64,000 nt of DNA from Chlamydiales bacterium (lineage in GTDB: Bacteria; Chlamydiota; Chlamydiia; Chlamydiales; Simkaniaceae). A program made the position numbers and the translations under genes. Location of the stretch: positions 1 through 64,000 of the forward strand of contig JACKPO010000008.1 in the NCBI GenBank assembly GCA_024233515.1, in the 5' to 3' direction. The notes beneath the pieces are model-generated. The model saw only the letters and a list, made by a program, of their open reading frames with translations, did not search any database and had not been told where the DNA came from. Below, in pieces: positions 26,610-35,252 of the stretch (position 1 is the stretch's first letter; every line of letters begins with the position of its first letter).

Positions 26610-27440
26610 ATGAAACAGATTCTTTTGCTCCTCTTATCGATATCGCTCGTTGCCGGGTGCGAGCGGCCCAAGGGATTCACCCTCAGCAAAGTCACCTCCT
26701 CCTATGGAGCCGATCCCCGCTGGGATGTTGAGAATGACCTCTCCCCAAGCGAGCTTGCAGCACTTCTTCAGGGTCCCTATACCTATTTGGGAAGTGGAAA
26801 TCATACCTACGCTTTTATGAGTCGCGATGAAAAAACCGTGATCAAGTTTTTCAAGCAAAAGCACATGCGAGTCCAATCTCTTTTCCTTTCATCGGAAACA
26901 AAGCTGCGGAGAGCCAAAGAACGTCTAGAATCCTTTTCAAGCTACCTCCTTGCCTATGAAAAACTCCGCGATGAAACAGGACTTCTCTATCTCCACCTTA
27001 ACCCCACCCACCACCTTCATCAAACGGTGACCTTGATCGACCAACATGGAAAAGAGCACCGGGTTAATCTCGATGAGATGGAATTTCTCATCCAGAAAAA
27101 AGCAACCCTCTCATTTGATCATCTAAACAAACTCTTTTCTGAAGGCGCCTACGACAAAGCCATCTCCTCCATTTGCTCTCTCCTTCATCTCGTTGCCAAG
27201 AGGAGCCAGATGGGAATCTATGACAAAGACCTCCAGTTTTATAAAAACTTTGGGTTCATCGAAAATCAAGCGGTTGAGATCGATATTGGAGAGTTCCGCG
27301 CCGGTCAAGAAGTGCGCCCAACACAGGAAGAGCTCCAAGAGCTCTCCTTCCAACTCAAAGATTTCATTCAAAAATCAGCCCCAGAATTCGCTGCCATTGC
27401 CAACTTTGTCATCGACAAAGAGATCGAGAATGCCCAATGA
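26610..27440 (+). CDS. Kinase-like lipoprotein, paralog 3
   Basis: A 276-residue protein from ATG 26610 (GTG 26607 is adjacent and less likely). MKQILLLLLSISLVAGC is a clear lipoprotein signal with Cys17. The body shows the same motif order as the 19285 protein: GSGNHTYAF (61-69), Lys79 in VIKFFK, ETGLLYLHL, FLIQKK, IYDKDLQFYKNFGF and EIDIGEF. It therefore would face the periplasm or outer surface. The next paralog starts with an ATGA overlap at 27437, so these two form a coupled pair, like the pair at 19285-21014. Confidence 0.85.
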   Translation: MKQILLLLLSISLVAGCERPKGFTLSKVTSSYGADPRWDVENDLSPSELAALLQGPYTYLGSGNHTYAFMSRDEKTVIKFFKQKHMRVQSLFLSSETKLRRAKERLESFSSYLLAYEKLRDETGLLYLHLNPTHHLHQTVTLIDQHGKEHRVNLDEMEFLIQKKATLSFDHLNKLFSEGAYDKAISSICSLLHLVAKRSQMGIYDKDLQFYKNFGFIENQAVEIDIGEFRAGQEVRPTQEELQELSFQLKDFIQKSAPEFAAIANFVIDKEIENAQ

Positions 27441-28306
27441 AACACTCCTATCGCGCAAACGCTTTTGTCCTCCTCCTTTTCCTCTGCCCATTGATCTATT
27501 TCACAACCATCAAACGAACAAAAGGATTTTCCTACCATAAAATCCACTCATATCACGCCTACGATTCTCGTTGGGACTTTGGCCCTCCGAACCAAGCGCA
27601 AGAAGCACTCCTCGATCAAATTGCTGCGCAGACCTTTACCCTTTTAGGAAGTGGGAAAGAGTGCTACGCCTTTGTCTCAGAAGATGGGGAAATCGTGGTG
27701 AAGTTTTTTAAGCAAAAACATATGAAAACCCGCTACCTGATCAACTATCTCCCCCTTTTCCAAAGTTTCAAAGCTCCCCACCAGGAGGTTCTCAATCGCC
27801 ACCAAGCGCGCCGCAGTACCCTCTACCAAAGTTATCAAATCGCCTATGAACGACTCCCAGAAGAGACAGGTGTTCTTTATCTCCATCTCACCAAAACAAC
27901 CTCCCTACAAAGAGCCATCCACCTGCAAACAAAAAAAGGGAGACGGCTCACACTTAAGCTTGATGATATGGAGTTCATGGTTCAGAAACGGGCCACCCCT
28001 ATTTTTAATGAAATCAATGCGCATCCTGAGCAAGGAGAAGCCATCATCACCTCGATCATCGAACTCATCAAATCAAGGAAAGAAAAAGGGATTGGAGACC
28101 GTGACATCAATTGCGAGCGAAACCTAGGACTCTACGGAGGGAAAGCCTTTCAAATCGATGTCGGAGAGTTTTATCCTACCGTTCCCACCCCCGTTACCCA
28201 AGAAGAACTTCAAGAGGCAACCCTTGACCTTCGCTTCTTTCTCGAAAAAAATCATCCCCACCTCATCCCATCACTAGACAAAGTAATCGCCAAGCCTCTG
28301 ATGTAA
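27437..28306 (+). CDS. Membrane-anchored kinase-like protein, paralog 4
   Basis: A 289-residue protein starting at the ATGA overlap with paralog 3. Residues 8-24 (NAFVLLLFLCPLIYFTT) are a signal anchor. The motif order is conserved: GSGKECYAF (71-79), Lys89 in VVKFFK, ETGVLYLHL, FMVQKR, IGDRDINCERNLGL and QIDVGEF. It shares with paralog 3 a segment before the Gly loop (SYHAYDSRWDF versus SYGADPRWDV), so these two are the closest pair. Its end overlaps the convergent ATPase gene by 33 bases. Confidence 0.85.
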   Translation: MKHSYRANAFVLLLFLCPLIYFTTIKRTKGFSYHKIHSYHAYDSRWDFGPPNQAQEALLDQIAAQTFTLLGSGKECYAFVSEDGEIVVKFFKQKHMKTRYLINYLPLFQSFKAPHQEVLNRHQARRSTLYQSYQIAYERLPEETGVLYLHLTKTTSLQRAIHLQTKKGRRLTLKLDDMEFMVQKRATPIFNEINAHPEQGEAIITSIIELIKSRKEKGIGDRDINCERNLGLYGGKAFQIDVGEFYPTVPTPVTQEELQEATLDLRFFLEKNHPHLIPSLDKVIAKPLM

Positions 28307-29467
28307 ATCCTGCCAAGAGATCGCTTCAATACCCTCTGCTAAAAGTTGAGGCTGAGAAACCCGACAAACAACATATCCCTTTGTGGCCTGAGGATATTCT
28401 CTTAAAAATAGCTCAAGATGCTTGGCATCTTTTGGTGAAGGAGTTTCTGTCCATTTTACTTCAATTGGGAGTAAAGCTTGACTCGACTTGAGAACCCAAT
28501 CAACCTCGGGTCCTGAAGGAACCCTCCAAAAATGGAGAGATGTTTTAGTTTGTTGAAAGCGACACCACCGAATTAATTCTAAGCCGATAAATTGTTCAAA
28601 GAGACTTCCTAAATGCTTTTGTGGGAGTACCGAGTGTTCTTGAGCTGCTAATCGCCTTAGACCCAAATCAAAGAGGAGGTATTTTGAGGATTTAGTCAGC
28701 TTTTTTCGGGTTTTACTTTCTACATAGGGTTCTACCCGTTCGGCAACAAGACAATCCTCTAAAATTTGATAGTACGAGGCAACCGTTGTCCGCGCAACTC
28801 CAATATCTTGAGAAATCTTATCAAAATTGATAATATTGCCCGATTCGATCGCCGCTAACCGCAAAAAGTTTTCAAAAGCCCCAATATCTCTAACAAGTGC
28901 TTCAGCTCTTACCTCCTCCTCTAAATAAAGGCCAACATAAGAATCTAGTTCTTGTTCTCGAACGGCAACATCTGTTTCTAAATAAATCGCAGGGAGAGAG
29001 CCATAAAGCAAGAGATCCTCTACCTTATCTTCCAAAGAAGTCATTTCGGCAAGCGTTAAGGGATCCAGTCTAAGTTGAATCAAACGCCCTGGTAGAAGGT
29101 TCCTATTCTTATTGTGCCGCAGCTTTCTTGCAGATGACCCCGTTAATATAAACTGAGCCACCCCTTTATCGATTAAATACTGAATCCCATCCATGAGATC
29201 AGGGACTTTTTGAACCTCATCAATGACCACAAGAGGACGAGAGCGTTTCGATTTTTTCAAAGCTTCGATTTCTCTGATTAATCTGTCTGGATCAGCCTCA
29301 TAGTTTCTTCTTGTTTTTGCGATTAGAAGGGTGATTTCTAGGTCTGCTTCAACCCCAGATATCAAAGTAGTCTTCCCTGTTTGGCGGGGACCTAGAAGAA
29401 GAACACTCTTCCCTCTTTTTAAGATTTCTATAAGCTTCTCTTTTAGAGATCGTTGGATGAATGTCAT
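28274..29467 (-). CDS. AAA ATPase with DUF4143 domain (third of three)
   Basis: A 397-residue DUF4143-type ATPase; start chosen at ATG 29467 because AAGGA lies 6-7 bases before it (a TTG at 29473 is also in frame). Walker A GPRQTGKT is near residue 26, Walker B LVVIDEVQKVP near 85, and TGSSARKLRH follows. A winged-helix-like section (KISQDIGVARTTVASYYQIL) and the C-terminal signature PEVDWVLK...LLPIEVKW complete it. It differs strongly from the other two members, arguing for independent acquisition rather than local duplication. Confidence 0.92.
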   Translation of the reverse strand: MTFIQRSLKEKLIEILKRGKSVLLLGPRQTGKTTLISGVEADLEITLLIAKTRRNYEADPDRLIREIEALKKSKRSRPLVVIDEVQKVPDLMDGIQYLIDKGVAQFILTGSSARKLRHNKNRNLLPGRLIQLRLDPLTLAEMTSLEDKVEDLLLYGSLPAIYLETDVAVREQELDSYVGLYLEEEVRAEALVRDIGAFENFLRLAAIESGNIINFDKISQDIGVARTTVASYYQILEDCLVAERVEPYVESKTRKKLTKSSKYLLFDLGLRRLAAQEHSVLPQKHLGSLFEQFIGLELIRWCRFQQTKTSLHFWRVPSGPEVDWVLKSSQALLPIEVKWTETPSPKDAKHLELFLREYPQATKGYVVCRVSQPQLLAEGIEAISWQDLHQRLGDYFV

Positions 29468-29478
29468 CAGCAATCCTT

Positions 29479-29539
29479 GAAAATCGTTTTCTTTCCCTCG
29501 ATTTTCCAGGAAATTCGAGTTTGAGTCAACGATTTTCCA
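29479..29539. promoter_or_regulatory. Three short repeats before the third DUF4143 ATPase
   Basis: GAAAATCG at 29479-29486 is opposed by two direct copies of CGATTTTCCA at 29499-29508 and 29530-29539. The inverted arrangement just upstream of the start codon suggests an operator. The sequence differs from the array before the second ATPase. Confidence 0.4.
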
Positions 29540-29630
29540 CTATCCAAAAAGGTAAAAATGTATCTTGCTAATAAACAACTACTTAATTCCTCTTCTTTAC
29601 TTTAGATCTTTTTCTTGATAGAGTAGATGC

Positions 29631-30089
29631 ATGTCAAATTATCGTGAACATGCTAAGTTTAACCTCCTTATCGCCCTCCCCTTACTGATAGGAGGGATGT
29701 ACTATTTCCTCCACCCCCATCCTCACCAATTGATCACTTTTACTGCAGCCTTTATCTATAGCACCCTCTTTATGAATCCCGATGTTGATTTAGCCCATCA
29801 GATTCGGCTCGTCTCCCTTCGGGGACTACTGACCCTTCCGTTCCGCTCCTACTCGAAGATTTTCAAACACCGCGGACTTTCCCATCACCTGATCTTGGGT
29901 TCCTTCACGCGAATTGGATGGCTCCTATTGTGGGCTGTGGTCATTTTTTATGCGACCTATAAAGCCCTCCCCGAAACCAAAACCTTTCTCAGTTTCTATA
30001 AGAAATATCAGTTCTATTTCTTCTATGGATTGGGAGGGATTTGCTTAGCCGATTGGGGACATCTCCTCTTGGATAGAAAAAAGTCATGA
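29631..30089 (+). CDS. Small membrane protein with His/Asp motifs (DUF2227 or YdjM-like)
   Basis: A 152-residue integral membrane protein with about four hydrophobic segments. The motifs MNPDVDLAHQ and FKHRGLSHHL, followed by LADWGHLLLDR near the end, are typical of membrane-bound putative metal-binding hydrolases (DUF2227/YdjM-like). The His and Asp residues could bind a metal at the membrane face. Its stop overlaps the ABC ATPase start as ATGA, so it is the first gene of the exporter operon, but its role there is unknown. Confidence 0.7.
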   Translation: MSNYREHAKFNLLIALPLLIGGMYYFLHPHPHQLITFTAAFIYSTLFMNPDVDLAHQIRLVSLRGLLTLPFRSYSKIFKHRGLSHHLILGSFTRIGWLLLWAVVIFYATYKALPETKTFLSFYKKYQFYFFYGLGGICLADWGHLLLDRKKS

Positions 30090-30991
30090 TCCTCCCTCTG
30101 AAAATCTCTCACCTAACCAAATCCTTCGGAAAAGTTATCGCCGTAAACGATGTGAGTTTTGAGATTAAACCCGGAGAGGTCTTTGGCCTCCTCGGCCCCA
30201 ACGGCGCAGGAAAAACCACCATCATCTCCTCCATCGTCACCCTCCTCTCGCCAACAGAGGGAACCATTGAAGTCTATGGAACCGATGTCAAAAAAAATCC
30301 TCGCCTAGCAAAAACCTATCTCGGTTTTGTCCCACAGGAGCTCATCCACCACGGTTTTTTTACCGTCGAGGAGATCTTGAAATACCATGCTTCCTACTTT
30401 GGTATTCGGCTCGATAAAACCTACCTCCGCTACCTCTTAGAAAAACTTCACCTATGGATCCACAGGAAAAAGCTTGTGAACCAACTCAGTGGAGGGATGA
30501 AACGGCGCTTACTGATCATTAAAGCGCTCCTTCATAAACCGAAAGTTCTCCTTCTCGATGAACCCACCGCAGGGGTCGATATCGAGCTCCGCTCCTCCCT
30601 TTGGGATTTCATCCAAGAACTGAAACAAGAAGAGATGTCGATCCTTCTAACCACCCACTACCTTGAAGAAGCCGAACGGCTCTGTGATCGCATCGGAATT
30701 CTCAGTGGCGGACGACTCAAGCGGGTCGATCAAACCTCAAAACTTTTGAAAGAACACTCCTCGAAAAAAGTCACGATCATCCTCACTCGCCCTCTGCCTC
30801 CCGTTCATCATCCCCTCATTCAAAGACAAAGCGACCATTTTCTCGACTTCGTCGTTCCCAATGAACTCCCCTTGAATACTCTCTTTCAAGAAGCTCAGAT
30901 TCCCCTTGATGTCATCCAAGACATCAACATTAAAGTGGGAACCCTTGAGGACGTCATGCATAATATTCTGAATGGAGATCCCCATGAATAA
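30086..30991 (+). CDS. ABC-2 type exporter ATP-binding protein
   Basis: A 301-residue ABC ATPase of the DrrA/NodI group. Walker A GPNGAGKT is at residues 37-44, the Q-loop is VPQE, the signature is LSGGMKRRLL, Walker B is VLLLDEPTAGVD and the switch is LLTTHYLEEAE. The extra C-terminal 80 residues are typical of DrrA-type proteins. Together with the next gene it forms a two-component exporter for drugs, lipids or polysaccharide; the substrate cannot be read from the sequence. Confidence 0.93.
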   Translation: MILPLKISHLTKSFGKVIAVNDVSFEIKPGEVFGLLGPNGAGKTTIISSIVTLLSPTEGTIEVYGTDVKKNPRLAKTYLGFVPQELIHHGFFTVEEILKYHASYFGIRLDKTYLRYLLEKLHLWIHRKKLVNQLSGGMKRRLLIIKALLHKPKVLLLDEPTAGVDIELRSSLWDFIQELKQEEMSILLTTHYLEEAERLCDRIGILSGGRLKRVDQTSKLLKEHSSKKVTIILTRPLPPVHHPLIQRQSDHFLDFVVPNELPLNTLFQEAQIPLDVIQDINIKVGTLEDVMHNILNGDPHE

Positions 30992-31766
30992 AGCGCGACA
31001 AATGCTCGGACTGTTTCAAAGAGAAGTGGCCCGTTTTTTTAAAGTTCCCCTTCAAACGCTCGGAGCTCCCATCGTCAACTCCTTCCTCTATCTTCTTATT
31101 TTTGGTGTGAGTCTGGGAGGATCGATCACGATCGATGAAAACGTCCCCTACCTCGCTTTTTTAATTCCGGGACTCATCGCCATGTCGGTCATTAAAAATG
31201 CCTTCGATAACGCCACCAGTAGTATCATGGGACAAAAGTATGTCAATGAACTCCAAGATCACCGCACCACCCCCCTGTCTCTCCAACAACTTTGCCTATC
31301 ACGCAGTCTTGCTTCCCTCGTTCGGGGCCTTCTTGTTGGACTGATCACCTACCTCGTTGGACAAAGCTTTTACCTCGTTTTTCAGGGGCACTTTCTTCCC
31401 ATCCATGATCCCTGGATCTTTCTATACTTTATCATTTTTGGAGGCCTTGCCTTTGGAAGTCTTGGAACAGCAATTGGGATGTGGTCGAATAGCTTTGAAC
31501 ATGTCGGCGCTGTCAGCATGCTCGTCCTTCTTCCCCTCATCTATCTTGGCGGGGTCTTCTTCAGTCTCGATCAAGCCCACACCTTTTGGCAAACTCTCTC
31601 CCACTTCAATCCCCTCTACTATATGATCGATGGGATACGGTATGGGATGCTCGGCACCTCTGACCTCAGCGCACCCCTCGCGGCTCTAGTCACCTTAGCC
31701 TTCTTTCTCCTCTGCTACGTCCTTGCCCTCCTTAGTCTCCGCCCCGGAAAAAACTACCTCCGCTAA
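30984..31766 (+). CDS. ABC-2 type exporter permease
   Basis: A 260-residue ABC-2 permease (DrrB/NodJ type) with six hydrophobic segments. GGAGAT sits about 6-7 bases before ATG 30984; an in-frame ATG at 30972 is less well placed. Family features include FLIPGLIAMSVIKNAF, the QELQDHRTTPLS-like coupling region (NELQDHRTTPLSLQQL) and YLGGVFFSLDQ...FNPLYYMIDGIRYGMLG. It overlaps the ATPase gene by 8 bases. Confidence 0.93.
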   Translation: MNKARQMLGLFQREVARFFKVPLQTLGAPIVNSFLYLLIFGVSLGGSITIDENVPYLAFLIPGLIAMSVIKNAFDNATSSIMGQKYVNELQDHRTTPLSLQQLCLSRSLASLVRGLLVGLITYLVGQSFYLVFQGHFLPIHDPWIFLYFIIFGGLAFGSLGTAIGMWSNSFEHVGAVSMLVLLPLIYLGGVFFSLDQAHTFWQTLSHFNPLYYMIDGIRYGMLGTSDLSAPLAALVTLAFFLLCYVLALLSLRPGKNYLR

Positions 31767-31773
31767 ATAGGTT

Positions 31774-32001
31774 TTAACGGATCGATGCTTTGAGGCGTTG
31801 ATTCGCCTCTCTCATCTTCCGCATGTGACGGGTAATGATGAGGGTAAAATGGCGAGTCATGTTATCAAGAAACTGCTTCTTTTCATCCTTTGTGAACTTT
31901 GAATAAAAAGCCTTAAAGGGATGAGGATCACGAGCGGGGTTGATCGTCTGGTCCGACTGCTGCCGTATCTGTCTCTTTGCTCCGATGGGGCTGGTGCTCA
32001 T
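31774..32001 (-). CDS. Small basic protein, unknown
   Basis: A 75-residue frame rich in Arg, Lys and Gln that starts inside the secretin gene (74-base overlap) and ends just before the convergent ABC permease. Residues 30-75 (KAFYSKFTKDEKKQFLDN onward) look like an amphipathic helix. It might be translated from a later Met (MTRHFTL). It fills the gap after the secretin and could be a partner of it, but the long overlap makes it doubtful. Confidence 0.4.
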   Translation of the reverse strand: MSTSPIGAKRQIRQQSDQTINPARDPHPFKAFYSKFTKDEKKQFLDNMTRHFTLIITRHMRKMREANQRLKASIR

Positions 32002-33628
32002 ACGTTTTCTCCCGTTTGACCATATCGATTCCCTGCTGAAAATCTGCAGGATAGAGGGTCTGATTTCTGAATTGGTTTTCTTGGAACGCCGTCACATTTT
32101 TATACTCGTTGCCTGAGTGGATGATCTGTGGACGGACAAAGACAATCACGTTACGCTTCTCTTCTTCTTCTGTAGATTTACTGAACGCAGCCCCAATGAA
32201 CGGGAGACCACCTAAACAAGGCAGACCAGACTTATGGTGACGTTTCGAGTTGCGAATCATCCCAGTCAGAACCAAAAAGCTTTGATCGGGAACATGGACT
32301 TGCGTTGCCATGTCGGTTTTCGTTGTGTTAATCCCATTCGACGTATTCGCAATCCGATTCAAATTTGGAATCACGTCAGTAATTTCTTCTGCAATCTCAA
32401 GGGTGATCATATCCCCATCACCCAAAAGCGGGGTGATGTTGAGCTTCACCCCAACATCGCGGTATTCAATATTTGCAGAGGTTTGCTGCGAGGCACCAAT
32501 TGTTTCAACCGTTGATCCGGTGAAGGCGATATTGTCTCCGACAAAGATTCTCGAAAGCTTATTGTCTTGCGTGATGATCTTCTGGTTGAGAACAATGGTG
32601 CTATCCCCATCAGCTTGCAGGGCAGAAACCAAACTTCCTAGCGAAAGATAGCTTTTACCCTTGTGTAGGATAATATCCCCAATCACCCCCAAATCAAAGC
32701 CCCGTCCCAACGGAAACTGATCCGCTCCAGTGGGTGGATTGTCTGCATTGATCCCCTGTAGGGTTGATGCAAACGGCGCTTTTCGATGAGAGGCGGGGAA
32801 ATTACCCATTCCATACCCAAATTTATCCCGGTATTGACCACCCGCTGCCCACTCAAGTCCAAACTCAAGCCCCTTTTTCACATCAGTCTCGATCACGAGA
32901 ACCTCAATGAAAACCTGTTTTTTGGGGACATCGAGTGACTGAATAAGATCGGTCAGCTCGTCAATACCTTCTTCTGTTCCGGTGTAAAGGATCGAGTTTG
33001 TTGATTGGACCCATTGCATGGAATCAATCGTTTCAACAAGATCTTTTGATCGACCGGGATTGTGTTTTAACGTTGCTGCGACATTTTTGATCGCTGAGAG
33101 AATTTCCGTTCCAACATGGTACTGCAACTTATAAACGAAAAAGTCTCCCTTTTTCTGAAACTCATGAAACGGGAGGAGCTGAGTGCCTTTAAAGTCGCTA
33201 ACGAGTCGAACTTCCTCCTTCTCTCCCGAACGGCCTTTGTGTTTGGCGAGTTTGAGCATTTTATGCTCTTTGAGCTCCCACTCCTCCATCTTCTCAACAA
33301 GAAAGTATCCACCCTTTTCCTCAGCTTTAATCCCTTGTTGACTCAAGAGTTCAACCATAATTTCTAAGATTTTTTCAGGCGTTGTCGCTCGTCCAGTCAC
33401 CAGGCTGATGTTGAAGTCGAGGAGCTTTTCATCATAAATGAAATTCTGCTCAGAAATCTCGCTGACAAATCTTAAAAACTCAAGCATCGAAACATCTTGA
33501 AAATTCACCGTCACCGCTCTTTCTTCTGATTCTGGAGGCGTGAGCTGAAATCTAAGCTCCTCTTCCCCACTTAAAGGAGTGGCGACAAAAGAGAGGAGCG
33601 TTGCAAGTTGAACAATCTTGTGTTTCAT
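31928..33628 (-). CDS. gspD: Secretin, GspD/type II-like outer-membrane channel
   Basis: A 566-residue secretin. A signal peptide (MKHKIVQLATLLSFVATPLSG) is followed by N-type ring domains (VNFQDVSMLEFLRFVSEIS, then VGTEILSAIKNVAATL and a SLDVPKKQVFIEVLVIETD unit) and the conserved secretin core (NQKIITQDNKLSRIFVG, VGVKLNITPLLGDGDMITLEI, FLVLTGMIRNSKR, GLPCLGGLPFIGAAF). Secretins form the multimeric outer-membrane gate of type II or III secretion and type IV pili. It is shorter than chlamydial GspD as I recall it, and no gspE or gspF lies nearby, so the system it serves is not certain. A 75-residue frame follows. Confidence 0.88.
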   Translation of the reverse strand: MKHKIVQLATLLSFVATPLSGEEELRFQLTPPESEERAVTVNFQDVSMLEFLRFVSEISEQNFIYDEKLLDFNISLVTGRATTPEKILEIMVELLSQQGIKAEEKGGYFLVEKMEEWELKEHKMLKLAKHKGRSGEKEEVRLVSDFKGTQLLPFHEFQKKGDFFVYKLQYHVGTEILSAIKNVAATLKHNPGRSKDLVETIDSMQWVQSTNSILYTGTEEGIDELTDLIQSLDVPKKQVFIEVLVIETDVKKGLEFGLEWAAGGQYRDKFGYGMGNFPASHRKAPFASTLQGINADNPPTGADQFPLGRGFDLGVIGDIILHKGKSYLSLGSLVSALQADGDSTIVLNQKIITQDNKLSRIFVGDNIAFTGSTVETIGASQQTSANIEYRDVGVKLNITPLLGDGDMITLEIAEEITDVIPNLNRIANTSNGINTTKTDMATQVHVPDQSFLVLTGMIRNSKRHHKSGLPCLGGLPFIGAAFSKSTEEEEKRNVIVFVRPQIIHSGNEYKNVTAFQENQFRNQTLYPADFQQGIDMVKREKTYEHQPHRSKETDTAAVGPDDQPRS

Positions 33629-33830
33629 ACTTATTATGATCGTTAATGGTTAAAGAAGTTCCAACTATAACAAGGATAACAAATTAGAAAATAGAAAAAT
33701 TTGTTTGCCAATGACTAGAAATGACAAAAGATGAAAATATGTTTTTTCGTAACCAACTAAAAACGAATACGCTAACACATTTGCTTCTTAATGGAAAATT
33801 AATAGAACAAGAATGATTTGACGACACTAT

Positions 33831-35252
33831 CTAGAAATAGATGAGATAGTCGATGCCGAAAGTATAATCGCGATGTCCTAAGTGAGACGGATCGAGGTAA
33901 TAAGGTGTCCCTGTTGCAATATTCCCCCCTGCACGATTGTTTTTTGCGTACAGCTTATCGGACGTTAGCTCAATACTTAAGAGATTGCCACGAAAGAGGT
34001 GATAGGCCCATGTCAGTGACATCCGCTCTTTCGGAACATTAAAACCAAGCGAGTTCCAGCTACGCGAATAAGAAAAAGCAAGGGAACTATCCCGTTTTCC
34101 AATCGCAAAAGAGTAGGCAAGCTCCACATCAAAAGCACGTGGTCTTGCTCCTTTAAAAGTCGTTCCATTTGAGCTGAACGAAGCATCCCTCTCATCAAAA
34201 GGGCGGAGCGCCTGATTATACTCCCCGATCAAGTTCCAACACTTCCAGGTGAAGTTAAAATTGGCATCGATCGCAGGAACCACTTTATGGAGCTGCTCAG
34301 TATTCGAAGGATCCCCAAAGGCCACCTGCATCCCTAGAGAATCAGCCATGTTCCGGATAAAACCGACCCCAATTTTTCCATCAAAATCACTGGGATGAAA
34401 GTGAAACCCAAGGTTCATCCCGTAGTTGTTCACATTATGACCAGAGTCCGAGTGGCTATCGCCCTTTAGAGCAAAGACCGCTACCTGCATAAAGTCATTA
34501 TAAAAACCAACAGTGACATCGCGAGCAAACGTTCGGAAAAGAATCTTCGTTAACGGGTCTTGAATCGCGTTATAGGTCGTATATTGCCCAAAAGGAAGAT
34601 ATGTTTGCCCAATCGTTAAGTACCAAGGAGTGTACGAGAGATCCCCAAAAGTCACAAACATCGACTCCCCCTTAATTCTCGAGTTTGCCACACGGCTACG
34701 ACTCAGTGTGGGATCGACAGAGTAGTCGTAATTGATGGCCACAAAACCATAGACCCAAGGAGCCATCACAATCAAGAAGTCAAGTTCTGCTTGAACGAGA
34801 TCAAGATCACTTCCTGCATGTCCACCTGCATCCCTTTGTACATATCCCGTAAACTCGATGTCCCCACTCATAAAAATACGAGGATGGATCGGATAAGGGA
34901 TTTGCTCCTCCTTCATGAACTTAATCGCCTGCTCAAGCTCAAGGAGGATCATCAAATCCTTATTGACGTTCGAAAGACTCGACATGAGCTCATTCCCCTC
35001 GTACGTGGCCCGCACCCCTGGATAAGGGGAAGAGGTGACAAAGGTCCCAAAGTAGTCGACAATCTGTTGCTGCAATGTCAGCTCTTTTTTCTTCGTCGGT
35101 GCTTCAATCTCTTTCAGGAGGGGGTTCTGGTAACTCTGGCGAAGGGCCTCTTGCTGATTTTTTTGCTGCACATCTTGGTATTCCGCAAACGTTCCCTCTT
35201 GGATCGCAAACAATGAAGAGGTTAGAAGACAGAGAGCAATCAATCGTTTCAT
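33831..35252 (-). CDS. Outer-membrane beta-barrel, LbtU-type porin
   Basis: A 473-residue outer-membrane protein with signal peptide MKRLIALCLLTSSLFA. The mature N-terminus is helical (coiled-coil type, to about residue 110). The rest alternates in beta-strand fashion (GDIEFTGYVQRDAG, VYGFVAINYDY, YLTIGQTYLPFGQYTTYNA) and ends in a terminal Phe, as barrels do. The YLPFGQY section and overall plan match the LbtU family, first known as the legiobactin siderophore receptor of Legionella, and also widespread in environmental chlamydiae. The actual substrate is not known. Its start overlaps the S9 peptidase stop as ATGA. Confidence 0.8.
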   Translation of the reverse strand: MKRLIALCLLTSSLFAIQEGTFAEYQDVQQKNQQEALRQSYQNPLLKEIEAPTKKKELTLQQQIVDYFGTFVTSSPYPGVRATYEGNELMSSLSNVNKDLMILLELEQAIKFMKEEQIPYPIHPRIFMSGDIEFTGYVQRDAGGHAGSDLDLVQAELDFLIVMAPWVYGFVAINYDYSVDPTLSRSRVANSRIKGESMFVTFGDLSYTPWYLTIGQTYLPFGQYTTYNAIQDPLTKILFRTFARDVTVGFYNDFMQVAVFALKGDSHSDSGHNVNNYGMNLGFHFHPSDFDGKIGVGFIRNMADSLGMQVAFGDPSNTEQLHKVVPAIDANFNFTWKCWNLIGEYNQALRPFDERDASFSSNGTTFKGARPRAFDVELAYSFAIGKRDSSLAFSYSRSWNSLGFNVPKERMSLTWAYHLFRGNLLSIELTSDKLYAKNNRAGGNIATGTPYYLDPSHLGHRDYTFGIDYLIYF

